A DNA stretch of 64,000 nt from a virus: the IMG/VR virus record IMGVR_UViG_3300010885_026047, positions 1-64,000 of that record. One strand, 5' to 3'. The translations under genes and the position numbers were made by a program. Positions 26,716-34,074 of the stretch are shown here, piece by piece. The number at the start of each line of letters is the position of its first letter. The first letter of the stretch is position 1. The notes under the pieces were generated by a model. That model had not been told where the DNA came from and did not search any database. It was given only the letters and a program-made list of their open reading frames with translations.

Positions 26716-27278
26716 GTTATATTGTTTAGTATTTGTGATATGTTAGATATTGATGAGTTATATCTTTTTGCCAGACACTCCAAGTTGCAAGTTTTCTTGT
26801 TGTAATCTCTCCTTATCTCATCCACTTCTACTTGCTTTAACTTAGAAAAGTTAGACTTTTCTCCTTTTCTAACAACCCCATCTCGAAGACCTGTTATAGT
26901 CGCATGTTGATTATTTTCTAAAACTGTACACCACTCTAAGTTTTCTACTCTATTATCTGTCTTTATCCCGTTTATGTGGTTTACACACGGTTTGTTCTTC
27001 GGGTTTAAGATAAATGCTATAGCGACAAGTCTATGTAGAGTAAACCATTTGCCTTTTTGATATCTATATAAACCTATATGAAGATATCCATACTTATCTA
27101 ATTTTGGTTTGAGAGCTTGTCCTTTCAAAAGACAAGGTCTAGTTGTAGCCCTTATCAACCTGGTACAACTACGTATATTACCAAGACTACTTATCTCGTA
27201 GCTATCTTCAAAACCTTTTACAGGTTTCCAAACCTCTTCTTCGCTATAGTCGAAACTGTTTATCTCTAACTCTTTCAT
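26703..27278 (-). CDS. NUMOD4-HNH homing endonuclease
   Basis: 191 residues. The N-terminal NUMOD4-like segment (VWKPVKGFEDSYEISSLGNI) is followed by an HNH core: His82 in TLHRLVAIAF, Asn100-His101 (VNHING), and Asn109/Asn113 in NRVENLEWC; the C-terminus looks like a helix-turn-helix (CLAKRYNSSISNISQIL). Such enzymes cut a DNA target to spread their own gene. AAT/ATT-rich codon use, unlike its neighbours, shows recent acquisition. It is inserted in front of recA, overlapping its start by 13 bases. A crossed inverted-repeat (pseudoknot) leader ends 10 bases before its ATG. Confidence 0.9.
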   Translation of the reverse strand: MKELEINSFDYSEEEVWKPVKGFEDSYEISSLGNIRSCTRLIRATTRPCLLKGQALKPKLDKYGYLHIGLYRYQKGKWFTLHRLVAIAFILNPKNKPCVNHINGIKTDNRVENLEWCTVLENNQHATITGLRDGVVRKGEKSNFSKLKQVEVDEIRRDYNKKTCNLECLAKRYNSSISNISQILNNITWQR

Positions 27279-27288
27279 ACAATGAGCA

Positions 27289-27363
27289 AGCCCTATATAG
27301 GTTCAAGGAGTGCCATCCTATCCCCCATATAGGGCTATCAGTATCATCAATGCAGTGGCACCT
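27289..27363 (-). ncRNA. Pseudoknot leader of HNH homing cassette (element 3)
   Basis: Read on the minus strand: arm A1 (27363-27356, AGGTGCCA), arm B1 (27337-27325, TAGCCCTATATGG), arm A2 (27315-27306, TGGCACTCCT) and arm B2 (27301-27289, CCTATATAGGGCT). A1 pairs with A2 (8 pairs, 2-base bulge) and B1 with B2 (about 12 pairs, one bulge). The crossed order makes a pseudoknot. B2 ends 10 bases before the endonuclease ATG. The same arrangement precedes both GIY-YIG genes. Confidence 0.6.
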
Positions 27364-27367
27364 GCTA

Positions 27368-27451
27368 TCATACAGCTAAGGTACGATAAGTCTCTGAAAC
27401 TTCCAAGCTTTTGTCTTTCTTTTCTTCATCCTTCTTTGTACCTTTTGCCAT
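27368..27451 (-). pseudogene. Stranded N-terminal fragment, possibly of recA (27 aa)
   Basis: Frame starting MAKGTKKDEEKK and ending TYRTLAV-stop. Like the present RecA it begins MAK, is Lys/Asp/Glu-rich, and ends in an E-x-x-Y segment comparable to LEEKY at RecA 16-20. It stops at the edge of the homing cassette. I infer the original recA 5' end cut off by the insertion; it could instead be an independent small gene. Confidence 0.45.
27376..27406 (-). promoter_or_regulatory. Promoter-like TTG-N20-TACCTTAG before HNH cassette
   Basis: On the minus strand TTG (27406-27404), exactly 20 bases, then TACCTTAG (27383-27376), one base from the TAnnTTTG consensus. The ten bases GTACCTTAGC are identical to those before the GIY-YIG/UDG cassette at 37380-37389. 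It lies inside the 27-codon frame. Confidence 0.5.
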
Positions 27452-27464
27452 ATGTCTTGTGTGT

Positions 27465-27815
27465 TTACTTGTTTGTTACTGCGTTTCTAAGTTTCTCCAG
27501 AGCTTCTGTGTACTCCGGGTAAGTGGTTATCTTACTCTGTAGAGCCATCAGACAGCTACTATGGTCCCATCCCCACTCTACTTCCATCTGCATGTAGGTG
27601 TACTTCATATCTCTAGCTACCTGGAACATTGCTGTTCTGGGTATCAGGTACTTGTGTCTGCGGCTACTCTCCAGTGGGTCTACAGTGAACAGTACACAGG
27701 CTTTTTCGTGTATCTCTTTCATAGGTACTATAAACATCTCCTGTACTACAACCTCTCTACCAGTTAGCTCTTTGTAAGCTTGTCGAAACTGCTCTATAAG
27801 TTCTGCTAGAGTCAT
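27465..27815 (-). CDS. DnaA domain IV-like DNA-binding protein, 116 aa
   Basis: Residues 52-95 (RRHKYLIPRTAMFQVARDM, then EWGWDHSSCLMALQSKI) resemble the C-terminal helix-turn-helix of DnaA, including the DHS(T/S) signature that reads the DnaA box. There is no AAA+ domain. It could bind an origin or promoter with DnaA-box-like sites, or act as a transcription regulator. Overlaps the upstream gene by 4 bases (ATGA). Confidence 0.6.
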   Translation of the reverse strand: MTLAELIEQFRQAYKELTGREVVVQEMFIVPMKEIHEKACVLFTVDPLESSRRHKYLIPRTAMFQVARDMKYTYMQMEVEWGWDHSSCLMALQSKITTYPEYTEALEKLRNAVTNK

Positions 27816-28120
27816 AGCTGTTCTTTTTGAAGCTCTTCGTAGTCCTTTTCCTGTTGTTCCCTCTCCAGTCCTATAGCTTCTACAACATCTTGTGGTAGGT
27901 CTTCAGAGAGGTGTGAAGTTTTCAGTTTTATCAGATCCCCACAGTCACTACACAAGATAGCATCGTGAAAACCTGTCTCTATTCCCCATACCTCTCCTCT
28001 ACAGTACCACCTACCTTGGTGTACATGTTCGTGCTTACACTCTTTCCTTATAGCTTTTATCTGCTCTTGTGCTACCTTTATAACTCTCTGTAGAGCTTCT
28101 ACTTCTTCTTTAGTTGTCAT
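27812..28120 (-). CDS. Zinc-binding small protein, 102 aa
   Basis: Contains CKHEHVH and a later CSDCG, suggesting a Cys/His metal site, between helical segments rich in Glu and Gln. No specific family recognised. Confidence 0.65.
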   Translation of the reverse strand: MTTKEEVEALQRVIKVAQEQIKAIRKECKHEHVHQGRWYCRGEVWGIETGFHDAILCSDCGDLIKLKTSHLSEDLPQDVVEAIGLEREQQEKDYEELQKEQL

Positions 28121-28122
28121 AA

Positions 28123-28197
28123 CTACTTACCTTTTAGTTTCTTTATCCTGTTCTTGACTATCTGTATACAGTTATCTACACCTGTGTTTGCTCCCAT
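28123..28197 (-). CDS. Tiny basic protein, 24 aa (tentative)
   Basis: A 24-codon frame (MGANTGVDNCIQIVK start) fills the gap between two well-supported genes and ends with TAG two bases before the next start. Short enough to be chance, but spacing and codon use fit the operon. Confidence 0.4.
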   Translation of the reverse strand: MGANTGVDNCIQIVKNRIKKLKGK

Positions 28198-28203
28198 ATC
28201 CTT

Positions 28204-28611
28204 CTATTGGTTTGTTGTGTTCATGGGTTTGTATATCAGCAACTGTAGGAACCTGTCTGCTCCTTTGTTAGCTACTTCATGAATATCTACTATACCATCT
28301 TTTTTATCTCTTTCCATATACTCATCATACATACTCATAGCTATGTTAGCTTTCCAACTTTCATAATACCCTGAGTCTGTTCTGAGAGCTGTACAAACTA
28401 TCTCTACTGCCTGTGCTAGTTTTGTTTGGCCTCCAGTTACTATAGCGTATGCATCATGGAGATCGTGCCCTACATGAGCTTTTCCATCTGTTGGTTTCTC
28501 TTCATTTCGGAACCAGTTGTCATGGTGTTCATATGTTACCCAACCTGCATCTTGCAGTGTCTTTACCATATCTGGTATCTTGCTACCAGCTTTTCTCATT
28601 TCTTGTTCCAT
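28204..28611 (-). CDS. Hypothetical protein, 135 aa
   Basis: Mixed helical protein with an N-terminal amphipathic helix (MRKAGSKIPDMVKTLQDAGW) and His-rich middle (HVGHDLHDAY). No family recognised. Confidence 0.7.
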   Translation of the reverse strand: MEQEMRKAGSKIPDMVKTLQDAGWVTYEHHDNWFRNEEKPTDGKAHVGHDLHDAYAIVTGGQTKLAQAVEIVCTALRTDSGYYESWKANIAMSMYDEYMERDKKDGIVDIHEVANKGADRFLQLLIYKPMNTTNQ

Positions 28612-28614
28612 ATC

Positions 28615-28962
28615 TTACATGTTTGTTGTGTTCATCTCATCACCGTTTACTGTTACCTTGTCCATCAGTTGTTTTTGGAACTTCTTATAAGCCTTTATAC
28701 TTTTCCTGTCAGCAGCCTTTTGCGTCTTTCCATATCCCCATATCTGTATCCGGATAGGTCTTTCGTGCTTCACTTCTGGCTTTCTGTAGAACAAGTCACC
28801 GAACACACTTTGTAGCAGCTTTATAGAGAACTCTCCTTGCTGTACAGGTGTTCCTTGTAACCTACTATACAGACCTCCTGCATAGACAGGTCTCTTCTTA
28901 CATCTACCTGTTCTTCCTCTTTCTTTGTATAGTTGTTTCATACCTACTCTGTTTTGTCCCAT
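28615..28962 (-). CDS. Basic hypothetical protein, 115 aa
   Basis: Highly basic (KERGRTGRCKKRP near the N-terminus), likely to contact nucleic acid. The start at 28962 overlaps the RepL-like gene's end by 19 bases; a second ATG seven codons later is possible. Confidence 0.65.
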   Translation of the reverse strand: MGQNRVGMKQLYKERGRTGRCKKRPVYAGGLYSRLQGTPVQQGEFSIKLLQSVFGDLFYRKPEVKHERPIRIQIWGYGKTQKAADRKSIKAYKKFQKQLMDKVTVNGDEMNTTNM

Positions 28963-29504
28963 GTTGTTACAACCTTTATCTTATCTGGGTACTTGTTTAC
29001 ACGGTTACCTGGGAAGAACCTGTGTGGGTTTATCCAGAACCAACCTTTCTCATGTGTCGGTTGTATAAACTGATATCTGTGTAGCTCCTTTACAGCAGCG
29101 TTAAACGTTGTCTGAGACTTTACGTTGTTTCTCTTCATGTAGTACTGCCTGTTGATATACACATAGTCCTTGTTCTTCTTCATAGTGTACAACAGGTGCA
29201 GAAACAGCCTCTGTGCCCTATCTGAGAGAGCTGCTACGTTTGCACCACTACTCTCGTGTATATACAGCTCAACCTTCTTCGTTTGCTCCAGATAGAACGC
29301 CTTATTTACCAGTATCCCATCTACGTTTTCAGCATACTCTATATCGCTTATAAGCTTTGTCACCGGGATGGTTAACTCATACGTGTACGGGTTATCTTTG
29401 AACTGTGTTTCGTCTATCGGAGGTATCTTTCTCATATCATCGTTGTTTTCCAACTCGTTGACAAAGATACAGCTTGTTTCCGTTTTTCCATCTAACTGTT
29501 TCAT
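28944..29504 (-). CDS. RepL-type replication initiator-like protein, paralogue 1
   Basis: 186 residues. The winged-helix block LSDRAQRLFLHLLY...NKDYVYINRQYYMKRNNVKS, followed by a FWINP.RFFPGNRVNKYP segment, is shared with the protein at 54652-55152, so the two are paralogues. The pattern matches RepL-like plasmid initiators; crAss-like phages are known to encode RepL homologues. The N-terminal 80 residues differ from the paralogue. Either origin binding or transcription control is possible. Confidence 0.65.
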   Translation of the reverse strand: MKQLDGKTETSCIFVNELENNDDMRKIPPIDETQFKDNPYTYELTIPVTKLISDIEYAENVDGILVNKAFYLEQTKKVELYIHESSGANVAALSDRAQRLFLHLLYTMKKNKDYVYINRQYYMKRNNVKSQTTFNAAVKELHRYQFIQPTHEKGWFWINPHRFFPGNRVNKYPDKIKVVTTWDKTE

Positions 29505-29552
29505 ATATCTTTTTTCATACTTCCACCTATTTGATAGCTTCTTTTTCTTCTA

Positions 29553-29672
29553 AAACCTGCACTGGGCTTGTGTTTCAGACGTTTTTCAGAGCAACATAAC
29601 AACCTCCCCTAAGTCCACATAGTAGTTATGTTATCTCTCAAAAGCTCTGTATATAGCCATCAGTGCAGGTTT
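29553..29672. repeat. Three nested inverted repeats forming a long structured intergenic element
   Basis: Plus-strand arms: AAACCTGCACTG (29553-29564) with CAGTGCAGGTTT (29661-29672), 12 perfect pairs; CAGAGC (29587-29592) with GCTCTG (29644-29649); AACATAAC (29593-29600) with GTTATGTT (29625-29632). The two inner stems stack on one side. Transcribed from either strand it would fold into a 120-base branched hairpin. It fills the gap between the exonuclease region and the RepL-like gene. Candidate ncRNA, attenuator or protein-binding site. Confidence 0.55.
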
Positions 29673-29727
29673 CATCGACTTTTCCTCTTTCCATCTACCT
29701 GTAAGAACTGCCCTACTCTCATAGTAA

Positions 29728-29820
29728 CTACTCTGCAGGAAGTGTGTTCTGGGTAGCAAGTTGTAGTTCTTGCACCTCTCGTAGCTTCCTGCAGGTAGTT
29801 GTGTTTCTACAGGGTTCCAT
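29728..29820 (-). CDS. Small hypothetical protein, 30 aa (tentative)
   Basis: Starts MEPCRNTTTCRKL, overlapping the last codons of the exonuclease, and ends with TAG. A Cys-spaced basic N-terminus and helical C-terminus. The overlap style is typical of this block, but the length is near the limit of recognition. Confidence 0.4.
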   Translation of the reverse strand: MEPCRNTTTCRKLREVQELQLATQNTLPAE

Positions 29821-30901
29821 AACGTAAACCAAGATCTACATAGCCGTTTGTCTTGTCTAGCTGTTCTGAGTTTCCCCAGTCCCCAGTAGACAAGCACCAA
29901 GCTATATCTGCCTGAAGTTCTCGTAAGCCCTTACTCCTTATCCCCCTGTACATAAACCCCCTACAAGCCCTATTTACATCGTCATCTGTCAACAGTAACT
30001 TTATCGAGGCCTGAAACCCTGTAGTATCGCAAAACACAAACACCATCGGTTCTATCTTGTAGTCAGACAGGTCGTTTTCTTTAGCCCACATCCTTACTGC
30101 ATCTCTGTACATAGCTGCCTGTAGATAGTACCCGTACTTCAGATAAGCAAACTGTGGCTTATCAACATCAAAAGTCGTTTTCCAGTCGTAGGTCTTTATA
30201 ACCTTATCTGTGTGAGAAACTACTAACTTATCTACCATAGACTTGTAACCAACTCCTTCCAGTTCAAACAGTATCGGCAGTTCGTTAAACACTTCTACCT
30301 CATCACTTGTCTCCAGGTTAGCTATACCTGATGTGTACGGGTGAGCTTTTATCTTTTCCACTATCCTTTCTGCAGACTCTATAGTTGCTGTAGAGACAAC
30401 AGTTCTACCGATACTCTCCATACACTCCTTGTAGTACATCTCCGGTTCTTTGTCCTGGAACTTCTCTAAAGCCCAAGACATCTCTTTCTTCTTAAACGCT
30501 ATCTCGTTACCTTCATAGTCAAACTTTATACTATTAAACGCATCAGAGAACAACACAGAGAACTTATCCTGTTGTACACCATTTTCATCTATAGTCTTCA
30601 ATGCCCTGGCCACCAATGCATCTGTGAAATCCCCCATCTGTCCACTTGGTCTCTGTGTACCTGCTATGACAAACTTCTCATCGAATGACTCTGGAAGTGA
30701 CAGTAGTAGATGACATAGATCCCCGAGAACTAACGCAATACTCTTTTTCTCTGTAGGTAATTCACCTAACACCATTTGTTTGTAGAAGGATTTGCGATCT
30801 GTGTCAAAAAGTTTTATCGAACTATAGCTCAATCTACTTCGTATACCTCTATATTCTTTTTCACTTATACGTGAAGTTTCAACTTTCTTTGTTATATTCA
30901 T
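29807..30901 (-). CDS. RecE/RecB-like PD-(D/E)XK exonuclease
   Basis: 364 residues from the ATG at 30901, chosen because the domain starts there and the longer version only extends into the GIY-YIG gene. Seen: LSYSSIKLFD at the N-terminus, GDLCHLLL (60-67), then SMVDKLVV with Asp224 and TYDWKTT with Asp239/Lys241, and a YGYYLQAAMYRDA helix: the layout of RecE-like/DUF3799 and RecB-type nucleases. It would resect DNA ends to give 3' single strands for the annealing ATPase and RecA. Its first codons overlap the end of the GIY-YIG endonuclease. Confidence 0.8.
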   Translation of the reverse strand: MNITKKVETSRISEKEYRGIRSRLSYSSIKLFDTDRKSFYKQMVLGELPTEKKSIALVLGDLCHLLLSLPESFDEKFVIAGTQRPSGQMGDFTDALVARALKTIDENGVQQDKFSVLFSDAFNSIKFDYEGNEIAFKKKEMSWALEKFQDKEPEMYYKECMESIGRTVVSTATIESAERIVEKIKAHPYTSGIANLETSDEVEVFNELPILFELEGVGYKSMVDKLVVSHTDKVIKTYDWKTTFDVDKPQFAYLKYGYYLQAAMYRDAVRMWAKENDLSDYKIEPMVFVFCDTTGFQASIKLLLTDDDVNRACRGFMYRGIRSKGLRELQADIAWCLSTGDWGNSEQLDKTNGYVDLGLRYGTL

Positions 30902-31916
30902 ACTTTTTCCATTTGTAACCGTGAGCACTTTCTTTTTTACCTTTTACTGCTAACCATATGACATCATATGTAGCATCTATAGATCTGGCTGCTTGTTTAC
31001 AGTCTCGAAATCTATCTATGAGTTTTCCGTCTCTGTACATTTCTATAGGTTTATATAGCATTTTCAATTTTTGTATTTCTTCATCTGTCATTTCTTTGGT
31101 GGAGAAATAGAGCCCATTCGTAAGCCATTTCTTATCTATCAATGCTGCTATACCACCCTTGTATATTTGTAGAGTAATAGTTGCATCTGTATATGAATTG
31201 AATTTCTGATAATTGGAGTTGATTAAATTATATACATGTACTTCTTTTCTATGCACGTCTCTTTCATATCTGTACACAGCAGTTGTATCATACTCTAACT
31301 TATCTACGAACATATACCCTCCTGCACTTTTTGTTCTACCTGTAACTATCGATGATATTTGACAATGAGATAGATTCAATTCTCTAACTGCATCTGACTG
31401 AACTTCAAATCCCTTCACAAATTTTCCATTCATATCTAACATTACAACAGCTTTTCCAGAGTCTTTTCTCCTTCTTTTCACATGAGCATTTCTAACCTCT
31501 GTAGACATTTTCATCCCAGTTTTGGTTTTTCTCATTTTCTCTATATGCTCTGATGTTTTTGGTTTTCCGCTATGAGCTATTGATAATTTTCTCTTTGTCT
31601 CCTCTGATAGTCTAGGTGTACCATATGGATGTGTTGGCCTGATGTTATACCCATATCTTCTATCATGAGATTTTGTCAATAAGCACCAATAATGCTCCAT
31701 ACTGTATAAGTACTCTTCAGCACATTCTTCCAGAGTTTCGAATACAAAGTTATCAGCTCCATATTTGTTCCATGCATGTTGTAATTTCTCATTATCGTGG
31801 TCTCCTCGTATCAGGTCATTTCTATGTTCCTTGAGTCTTTTCTCAATGTCTACAGCTAGTCCTATATATAGCTTATTGTCTAGCTGATTCGTAATGGTAT
31901 ATATTCCAGAGTTCAT
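30879..31916 (-). CDS. GIY-YIG homing endonuclease with NUMOD repeats
   Basis: 345 residues. The N-terminal GIYTITNQLDNKLYIG (4-19) is the GIY-YIG catalytic start, with further core segments HRNDLIRG and YGADNFVFETLEEC. Then come a NUMOD3-like TEETKRKLSxxHxGKxxS run and two IENR1-like modules (GFEVQSDAVRELNLSHCQIS...GRTKSAGGYMFV and ...GKKESAHGYKWKK). Codon use (AAT, ATT, TTT) differs from neighbours. It is placed in front of the exonuclease gene and ends 22 bases inside it. A pseudoknot leader ends 12 bases before its ATG. Confidence 0.9.
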   Translation of the reverse strand: MNSGIYTITNQLDNKLYIGLAVDIEKRLKEHRNDLIRGDHDNEKLQHAWNKYGADNFVFETLEECAEEYLYSMEHYWCLLTKSHDRRYGYNIRPTHPYGTPRLSEETKRKLSIAHSGKPKTSEHIEKMRKTKTGMKMSTEVRNAHVKRRRKDSGKAVVMLDMNGKFVKGFEVQSDAVRELNLSHCQISSIVTGRTKSAGGYMFVDKLEYDTTAVYRYERDVHRKEVHVYNLINSNYQKFNSYTDATITLQIYKGGIAALIDKKWLTNGLYFSTKEMTDEEIQKLKMLYKPIEMYRDGKLIDRFRDCKQAARSIDATYDVIWLAVKGKKESAHGYKWKKYEYNKES

Positions 31917-31928
31917 AACAAACAGATA

Positions 31929-32034
31929 CCACCGTACACAGGTGCTATTATATACCAGTATGGGCTGGATATATCCTGTGCAGGTGGCATTTGTAGTGTG
32001 AGTAATTTCTTCATGGACTGGTATATAATAGCAC
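31929..32034 (-). ncRNA. Pseudoknot leader of GIY-YIG cassette (element 1)
   Basis: On the minus strand: A1 32034-32017 (GTGCTATTATATACCAGT) pairs perfectly over 18 bases with A2 31959-31942; B1 31987-31975 (CCACCTGCACAGG) pairs with B2 31942-31929 (CCTGTGTACGGTGG; 13 pairs, one bulge). Order A1-B1-A2-B2 gives a pseudoknot. A short GGAU-AU-AUCC hairpin follows B1. B2 ends 12 bases before the endonuclease ATG. Shares topology and the TTACT..ACTACA spacer with element 2. Confidence 0.65.
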
Positions 32035-32036
32035 TA

Positions 32037-32044
32037 CGAATGTA
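32037..32044 (-). promoter_or_regulatory. Weak promoter-like box TACATTCG
   Basis: Same position relative to the pseudoknot as the TACCTTAG boxes at the other two cassettes. The -33 position reads TAG rather than TTG, so it is the weakest of the set. Confidence 0.35.
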
Positions 32045-32047
32045 CGA

Positions 32048-32536
32048 CTATTCTTTCATGTAACCTATAGTTTGATCGATTAATTGTTGAGTCATTCCTT
32101 CTGATTTGTAGTACCACTTATCTAGTAGAGAGATGCACTTCTTCTGTACATATTCTAGTGTCCAGTTTTGTTTGTACCCTTCTCGGAACCCATCTATCCC
32201 CTTTGCTAGACTCAACATACCGAATGCCATCATACTAACTCCATGTTCATCTTCACTCATTTCACTATTGGCTTCTAGTTGTTCTGATATATCGTATCCA
32301 TTCTTGTATAACCACACTAGCAGTTTTGTATTATCGAAATGGAGAACGGCATTATCTTGTCCATTGTGATATCGTATACCTATAATGGATCTACCGGAGA
32401 GCATTAATTGTTGCCTACCTTGTTCATCTATGACCATATCATGTGATATACCAGTATAGTAGTAATTTTTTCCTGGATACACATACTCTAGTGCCTCTTC
32501 GCATTCTTCTTTTGTTATTTCTCGTATATTCTTCAT
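32048..32536 (-). CDS. Hypothetical protein, 162 aa
   Basis: Mixed alpha/beta protein with an acidic middle (EANSEMSEDEHG) and no recognised domain. It ends with TAG immediately before the homing-cassette promoter box, so the cassette boundary lies at its 3' end. Confidence 0.75.
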   Translation of the reverse strand: MKNIREITKEECEEALEYVYPGKNYYYTGISHDMVIDEQGRQQLMLSGRSIIGIRYHNGQDNAVLHFDNTKLLVWLYKNGYDISEQLEANSEMSEDEHGVSMMAFGMLSLAKGIDGFREGYKQNWTLEYVQKKCISLLDKWYYKSEGMTQQLIDQTIGYMKE

Positions 32537-32538
32537 AT

Positions 32539-32631
32539 CTATATGGTTTTCATATTACTATCACGTATTGCCCTATATGCCTGTTCATTCATTGGTCCTC
32601 CCTGGGATGCAATTTTCTTACCTATGTTCAT
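32539..32631 (-). CDS. Small hypothetical protein, 30 aa
   Basis: MNIGKKIASQGG start. Its ATG overlaps the stop of the RuvC-like gene by four bases (ATGA), good evidence for a translated, coupled frame. No family recognised. Confidence 0.55.
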   Translation of the reverse strand: MNIGKKIASQGGPMNEQAYRAIRDSNMKTI

Positions 32632-33089
32632 TGTATGTTCTCTTTGATTTTTCCATAATGCATTATCAGTACAGCATCTGCAGTATCCAGTGTCAGTTTG
32701 CTGCCGGGATATAGTTGTTGTGCTCGTGCTTTCAGGTGGTTCTTCCACTCACTCTTCGTTCTGGTACCTCTGGTGCCCATTCCTAGCTCTTTCTGCCACT
32801 TCTGGGGTGTAACTGCTTCTGTAGGTATTTTCAGTGCCAGTAGTGCCATTTCTAGATGTCCATAACCTTTTCCGAAGTTGAACATCGGACTACCTCCCAT
32901 ACCCGGCATACCTCCTACTTTCTCCAGGTAGCATTTGCTGTTGTATTCCCATCCTCGTAGTAGTTCCAGTACATCCTGTGCAGTTTCTGGCATCTTGTGT
33001 ATGATTATCTCTCCATAGTCAGTCCATACTACTATAGCACCTGCTCCTCCCGGATCTATTCCTATGATATTCTTTCTAATACTTTCCAT
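32628..33089 (-). CDS. ruvC: RuvC-like Holliday junction resolvase
   Basis: 153 residues with the RNase H-fold resolvase pattern: GIDPGGAGAI with Asp12, YLEKVGG with Glu56, and LDTADAVLIMHY with Asp135 and Asp138, giving the four acidic metal ligands. It should cut four-way junctions before packaging or during recombination. Overlaps the upstream 53-codon gene by 14 bases and is coupled to the downstream small gene. Confidence 0.85.
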   Translation of the reverse strand: MESIRKNIIGIDPGGAGAIVVWTDYGEIIIHKMPETAQDVLELLRGWEYNSKCYLEKVGGMPGMGGSPMFNFGKGYGHLEMALLALKIPTEAVTPQKWQKELGMGTRGTRTKSEWKNHLKARAQQLYPGSKLTLDTADAVLIMHYGKIKENIQ

Positions 33090-33237
33090 CTTTTCCTATT
33101 TTGTGTATTGCGTCTATATAGCCTTGTAATGTGCTCGCATCTTCTACTGGTAATTCTATATCTGATGCAGCTACTATACTCATCCATTTATAGTGCATGT
33201 TTATTGCTATTTGCCTGAGTATTTCAATATCTTCCAT
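33076..33237 (-). CDS. Small hypothetical protein, 53 aa
   Basis: Helical frame starting MEDIEILRQIAINMHYKW, with normal codon use, filling the gap upstream of ruvC and overlapping its start by 14 bases. No family recognised. Confidence 0.65.
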   Translation of the reverse strand: MEDIEILRQIAINMHYKWMSIVAASDIELPVEDASTLQGYIDAIHKIGKDGKY

Positions 33238-33248
33238 CTATCTGTAGT

Positions 33249-33527
33249 TTATTCTTCTCTGTACATATGTGACTGTATATCTATACCTCCATCTGGGAAG
33301 TACTTTGATCCTATTGTATGGAGATTGTTCAGTTTATTGTCTATCAGCTTCTGTGCTTTGTCTGTCCATATGAGGGACCACTCTTCCGGATCATTTTCTC
33401 CTGCTGATCTGGTCATACCTTCTTCCTTTTCCAGTCTCTCACAGAACTCTGTCAGCATCTCACTGAGAGCCTCTGACATTTCATCTTCATCTGCTATTTC
33501 TTCGTTTTCCAGTTCTTCTACTATCAT
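33249..33527 (-). CDS. Acidic hypothetical protein, 92 aa
   Basis: N-terminal 45 residues are rich in Glu/Asp (VEELENEEIADEDEMSE), possibly a DNA mimic or protein-interaction segment. Coupled by ATGA to the upstream gene. Confidence 0.7.
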   Translation of the reverse strand: MIVEELENEEIADEDEMSEALSEMLTEFCERLEKEEGMTRSAGENDPEEWSLIWTDKAQKLIDNKLNNLHTIGSKYFPDGGIDIQSHMYREE

Positions 33528-33763
33528 ATCTGTTCTTTTTCTGCTATGGAATCTTCGAGATCTACCTGTTTCACCTTCACTACTTTCTTTGGAAGTTGTT
33601 CTTTGTACCTGACTGAGAGTAACCCTACTATCTGTAGAGCTACTTCAGTTAAGTCTGTTGCCCATCTCCCTTCTTCGTACTCTTTCAAAACATCGTAGAT
33701 AACCCTGTTGATACCTTCTTTCTTTAACAGAGCTATCTGTTTACGTAACTGGTTTGGTGTCAT
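33524..33763 (-). CDS. Helical hypothetical protein, 79 aa
   Basis: Short amphipathic helices and a basic core (KEQLPKKVVKVK). Overlaps both neighbours by four bases (ATGA), a translationally coupled chain. Confidence 0.7.
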   Translation of the reverse strand: MTPNQLRKQIALLKKEGINRVIYDVLKEYEEGRWATDLTEVALQIVGLLSVRYKEQLPKKVVKVKQVDLEDSIAEKEQI

Positions 33764-34074
33764 ATCGCTCTTTCTAGGTCTTTTATCACTCTATCTATCA
33801 TCTCTTCAGCAACTTGTGCATTTGCACCCTCTACGTCTGAGAGATCTATCTGTTTCAGGTCATAGATAGAGTCCCTAACCTCTCGTTTCAGATCTTCTAT
33901 CTCTTCTTCTAGTGTTTCTACTTTATCTACAGCACCTTTTACATCATCAGCCTCACTCTGGAGATCTTCCACTGCTTCTTTGAACCTATCCCAGTCACCA
34001 AACTTGTACTTGTAGTTTTCTGGTATGTATATCTCAAACTGCCTGAAGTACTCTTGTATCGTATCTCTGTTCAT
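33760..34074 (-). CDS. Coiled-coil protein, 104 aa
   Basis: The start at 34074 makes a four-base ATGA overlap with the upstream stop. Residues about 30-75 form a clear heptad-like, Glu-rich coiled coil (VETLEEEIEDLKREV). Probably an oligomeric accessory factor; function unknown. Confidence 0.7.
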   Translation of the reverse strand: MNRDTIQEYFRQFEIYIPENYKYKFGDWDRFKEAVEDLQSEADDVKGAVDKVETLEEEIEDLKREVRDSIYDLKQIDLSDVEGANAQVAEEMIDRVIKDLERAI

